NCBI GenBank assembly: GCA_965247255.1 | Contig: CBDFGS010000004.1 | Coordinates: 1-6,845, forward strand | Source of the DNA: CBDFGS01 sp965247255 | GTDB taxonomy: Bacteria > Chloroflexota > Dehalococcoidia > Lucifugimonadales > CAUZJF01 | Direction of reading: 5' to 3' | Length of the DNA stretch: 6,845 bases | Shown: positions 5,905-6,845 of the stretch, piece by piece | Position numbering within the stretch: the stretch's first letter is position 1 | How the letters are laid out: the number at the start of each line of letters is the position of its first letter | The notes under the pieces: generated by a model | Seen by the model: the letters and a program-made list of their open reading frames with translations, nothing else | Database searches by the model: none | What the model was told of the DNA's origin: nothing | Position numbers and translations under genes: made by a program

Positions 5905-6609
5905 CGCTCGCTCCCTCTGCCAGCCGTAGTCGATGTCGCCCGCATAGAACCTCTCTGGGTTTTCCACCGCCCAAATCTGCTTGCGGATGATGTAGTTGTC
6001 TGGGTCGAGCGCCACGGCCTCGCGCCACGTCGCCAGGGCCTCCTTCACTTTCCCGCTACTGTACAGGCCCATTCCCTTCTGGAACACGGCGTTGGACCTC
6101 GAGTGCTCCGAGCCGGGTGTCATTCCGACTTGCGCCGGCGAGTCGAGTTCCAGGTTGGAGCCAGCGGCCCACCGCTCCACGAGGTCGGCGGTTTCCGGTC
6201 GGCGAATGTCGAAGCCGCCGAGCCTTTGGTATCTCACCAAACCCTGCTCATCGACTAGGATACCGTTGGGGATGGCTCTGAATCCGAACAGCTGGCCAAG
6301 ACGGTTATCCTGGTCCACCAGCGTCGTAAACGTCGCGCCGGCCGCCTGTACGTACGGTCGGACTCTATCTGGGCCCTGGGCGTCCATCGCCACAGAGAGG
6401 ACATCGACCCCATCGTTCCGGTGTCTCTCGTAGTAGAGCTGCCATCCAGGCAGCTGCGCGCGGCAGCCTCACCATGACGCCCAGAAGAACAGGACCAGCC
6501 TCTTGCCGAGGTATTCCGAGAGGCTCACCTCGCGGCCGTCAAGCGAGGGGAGGGTGAATTCAGGAGCCGGCTTCCCGACCTCTGCAGCCCTACCTGCTAG
6601 GTCCGTCAT
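5893..6609 (-). CDS. TlpA/redoxin-like thioredoxin-fold protein with TPR tail, candidate selenoprotein (in-frame TGA at codon 47)
   Basis: From ATG 6607-6609 (GAGAGG five bases upstream) one frame runs 238 codons to TAG 5893-5895, broken only by TGA 6469-6471. Codons 11-46 give a redoxin N-terminus (VGKPAPEFTLPSLDG, then LVLFFWASW). Then come TGA (47), Gly48, Cys49 and RAQLPGWQ. Thioredoxin-fold TlpA/ResA proteins carry their nucleophilic cysteine right after this tryptophan, so the TGA sits at the active site. Downstream the fold is complete: DVLSVAMDAQG, and AIPNGILVDEQG with cis-Pro114. A TPR-like helical pair follows at about 172-204 and then a basic C-terminus. Cys49 is the only cysteine. 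There is no signal peptide or membrane segment, so it is probably cytoplasmic. A SECIS-like hairpin lies at 6437-6455. A standard caller would report only 5893-6393 from GTG. Alternatives are a nonsense mutation or a base error in a TGY cysteine codon; sequence on both sides is well kept, which argues against decay. A glutaredoxin-like gene precedes it by 71 bases. Confidence 0.8.
6437..6455 (-). promoter_or_regulatory. Candidate bacterial SECIS hairpin of the TlpA-like gene
   Basis: On the minus strand AGCTGCC (6455-6449) pairs perfectly with GGCAGCT (6443-6437) around the loop TGGAT. The stem begins 13 nt after the TGA and the loop 20 nt after it. Bacterial SECIS elements lie within the coding region just after the UGA, with the loop about 16-37 nt away and a G at one of its first two positions; both conditions hold. 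A weaker competing 5-bp stem (GCTGC 6467-6463 with GCAGC 6457-6453) is also possible. SelB recognition is inferred, not shown. Confidence 0.6.
6469..6471 (-). other. In-frame TGA, candidate selenocysteine codon 47
   Basis: The minus-strand codons read GCG TCA TGG TGA GGC TGC CGC, that is A-S-W-U-G-C-R. The frame upstream and downstream is the same, so no frameshift is needed. One substitution (TGA to TGC or TGT) would restore an ordinary cysteine. TGA is used as a normal stop by three other genes in the window, so it is not globally reassigned. Confidence 0.65.
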
Positions 6610-6653
6610 ATCGTCCTCTCAAGCCTGTGGTGTCGATGCGCCGGGGCTTCGTA

Positions 6654-6670
6654 TGGAGCCAACGGCTCCA
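6654..6670 (-). promoter_or_regulatory. Hairpin after the glutaredoxin-like TGA, possible second SECIS element
   Basis: On the minus strand TGGAGCC (6670-6664) pairs perfectly with GGCTCCA (6660-6654) around the three-base loop GTT. The loop begins 17 nt after the TGA at 6681-6683 and starts with G. There is no T-run after the stem, so a normal intrinsic terminator is not indicated. It could also be an mRNA-stabilising or attenuating hairpin in the leader of the TlpA-like gene, whose ATG lies 44 bases further on. Confidence 0.35.
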
Positions 6671-6680
6671 GTCAGAACGT

Positions 6681-6845
6681 TCAACCAACGCCGTGAAACC
6701 CGACGCTCACAAAGTCGCCCTCTACCATAACAGGCGTGATACGCTCGCCGCCCGCCAGCTGCTCAACCTTCGCCCACTCATCCGGATGCCGGGCGAGGTC
6801 CACTTCCCTGTATGGTGTTCCCGCGGCATCTAGCTCTTCCTTGAG
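6681..6845 (-). CDS. Glutaredoxin-like protein, C-terminal 54 codons (5' end beyond window)
   Basis: The minus-strand frame entering from the right edge gives 54 residues beginning LKEELDAAGTPYREVDLARH and ending VMVEGDFVSVGFHGVG before TGA 6681-6683. The pattern 'LxxxGxPYxxVDLxxxPxxxxxVxxLxGGxxxTPVxVxGDxxxVGF' is that of glutaredoxin/NrdH-type thioredoxin folds. It shows the helix before the second strand, the conserved T-P-V with its cis-proline, and the final strand with VGF. The N-terminal CxxC or CxxS active site would be outside the window and was not seen; the visible part has no cysteine. If the terminal TGA were selenocysteine, the protein would end in U-T-F at a second TGA (6672-6674). 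Otherwise the two TGAs are simply tandem stops. Glutaredoxins reduce disulfides using glutathione or another thiol. The next gene on the strand is the TlpA-like redoxin, so the two probably form a redox operon. Confidence 0.75.
   Translation of the reverse strand, partial: LKEELDAAGTPYREVDLARHPDEWAKVEQLAGGERITPVMVEGDFVSVGFHGVG

Noticed and set aside
5893..6393. Stand-alone 166-residue protein starting at GTG 6393
   Set aside because: It starts in the middle of the thioredoxin fold, and the same frame continues upstream through a redoxin N-terminus with its own ribosome binding site; it is better read as the 3' part of the TGA-containing gene.
6469..6471. Global reassignment of TGA to Trp or Gly
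   Set aside because: The dehydrogenase, first RidA-like and SDR genes end at TGA at family-typical C-termini, so TGA is read as stop elsewhere.
6654..6670. Ordinary intrinsic terminator after the glutaredoxin-like gene
   Set aside because: The stem is strong but no T-run follows, and the next gene on the strand starts 44 bases later.
6503..6833. Plus-strand frames over the redox genes
   Set aside because: They overlap the glutaredoxin-like and redoxin N-terminal coding regions, which carry family motifs on the minus strand.

Overview
The window is GC-rich, tightly packed bacterial DNA. The gene families present (a mandelate racemase-type enolase, a D-2-hydroxyacid dehydrogenase, a pair of RidA-like proteins and a classical SDR) and the heptanucleotide intergenic repeats would suit a Chloroflexota genome, for example a SAR202/Dehalococcoidia-type marine or soil lineage. 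That taxonomic call is inference from gene content only. TGA is an ordinary stop codon here: the dehydrogenase, the first RidA-like gene and the SDR all end in TGA.

Layout: (1) 1-1402, minus strand: a large membrane-anchored protein of unknown function, open at the left edge, with three tandem repeats of about 94 residues. (2) 1403-1599: a divergent promoter region. (3) 1600-4888, plus strand: a catabolic cluster of 2-hydroxyacid dehydrogenase, two tandem RidA-like proteins and an enolase-superfamily acid-sugar dehydratase or racemase candidate. Gaps of 96-155 bases separate the genes, and two of the gaps carry CGTRAA heptad repeats. (4) 4986-6845, minus strand: a convergent set that reads, in transcription order, glutaredoxin-like protein (open at the right edge), TlpA/redoxin-like protein with TPR tail, and SDR. 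A C-rich heptad array (G-rich on the transcribed strand) lies between the last two.

The most interesting signal is in the minus-strand redox genes. The TlpA-like gene reads as one continuous frame from ATG 6609 to TAG 5893 if a single in-frame TGA (6469-6471) is read through. That TGA sits exactly where the nucleophilic cysteine of the thioredoxin-fold W-C motif belongs, giving W-U-G-C-R. A perfect 7-bp hairpin with a G in its loop begins 13 nt after the TGA and places the loop 20 nt away, as in bacterial SECIS elements. This is a strong candidate selenoprotein that a standard gene caller would truncate to a GTG-started fragment. The upstream glutaredoxin-like frame ends at a TGA that is also followed by a 7-bp hairpin with a G-first loop, 17 nt away, so a C-terminal selenocysteine is possible there too, though much less certain.

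How the genes work together: the plus-strand genes look like a pathway for oxidation and dehydration of hydroxy or sugar acids, with RidA-like proteins possibly handling reactive intermediates or acting as non-deaminase relatives. The minus-strand genes look like a thiol/selenol redox pair followed by an oxidoreductase. Substrates cannot be read from the sequence.
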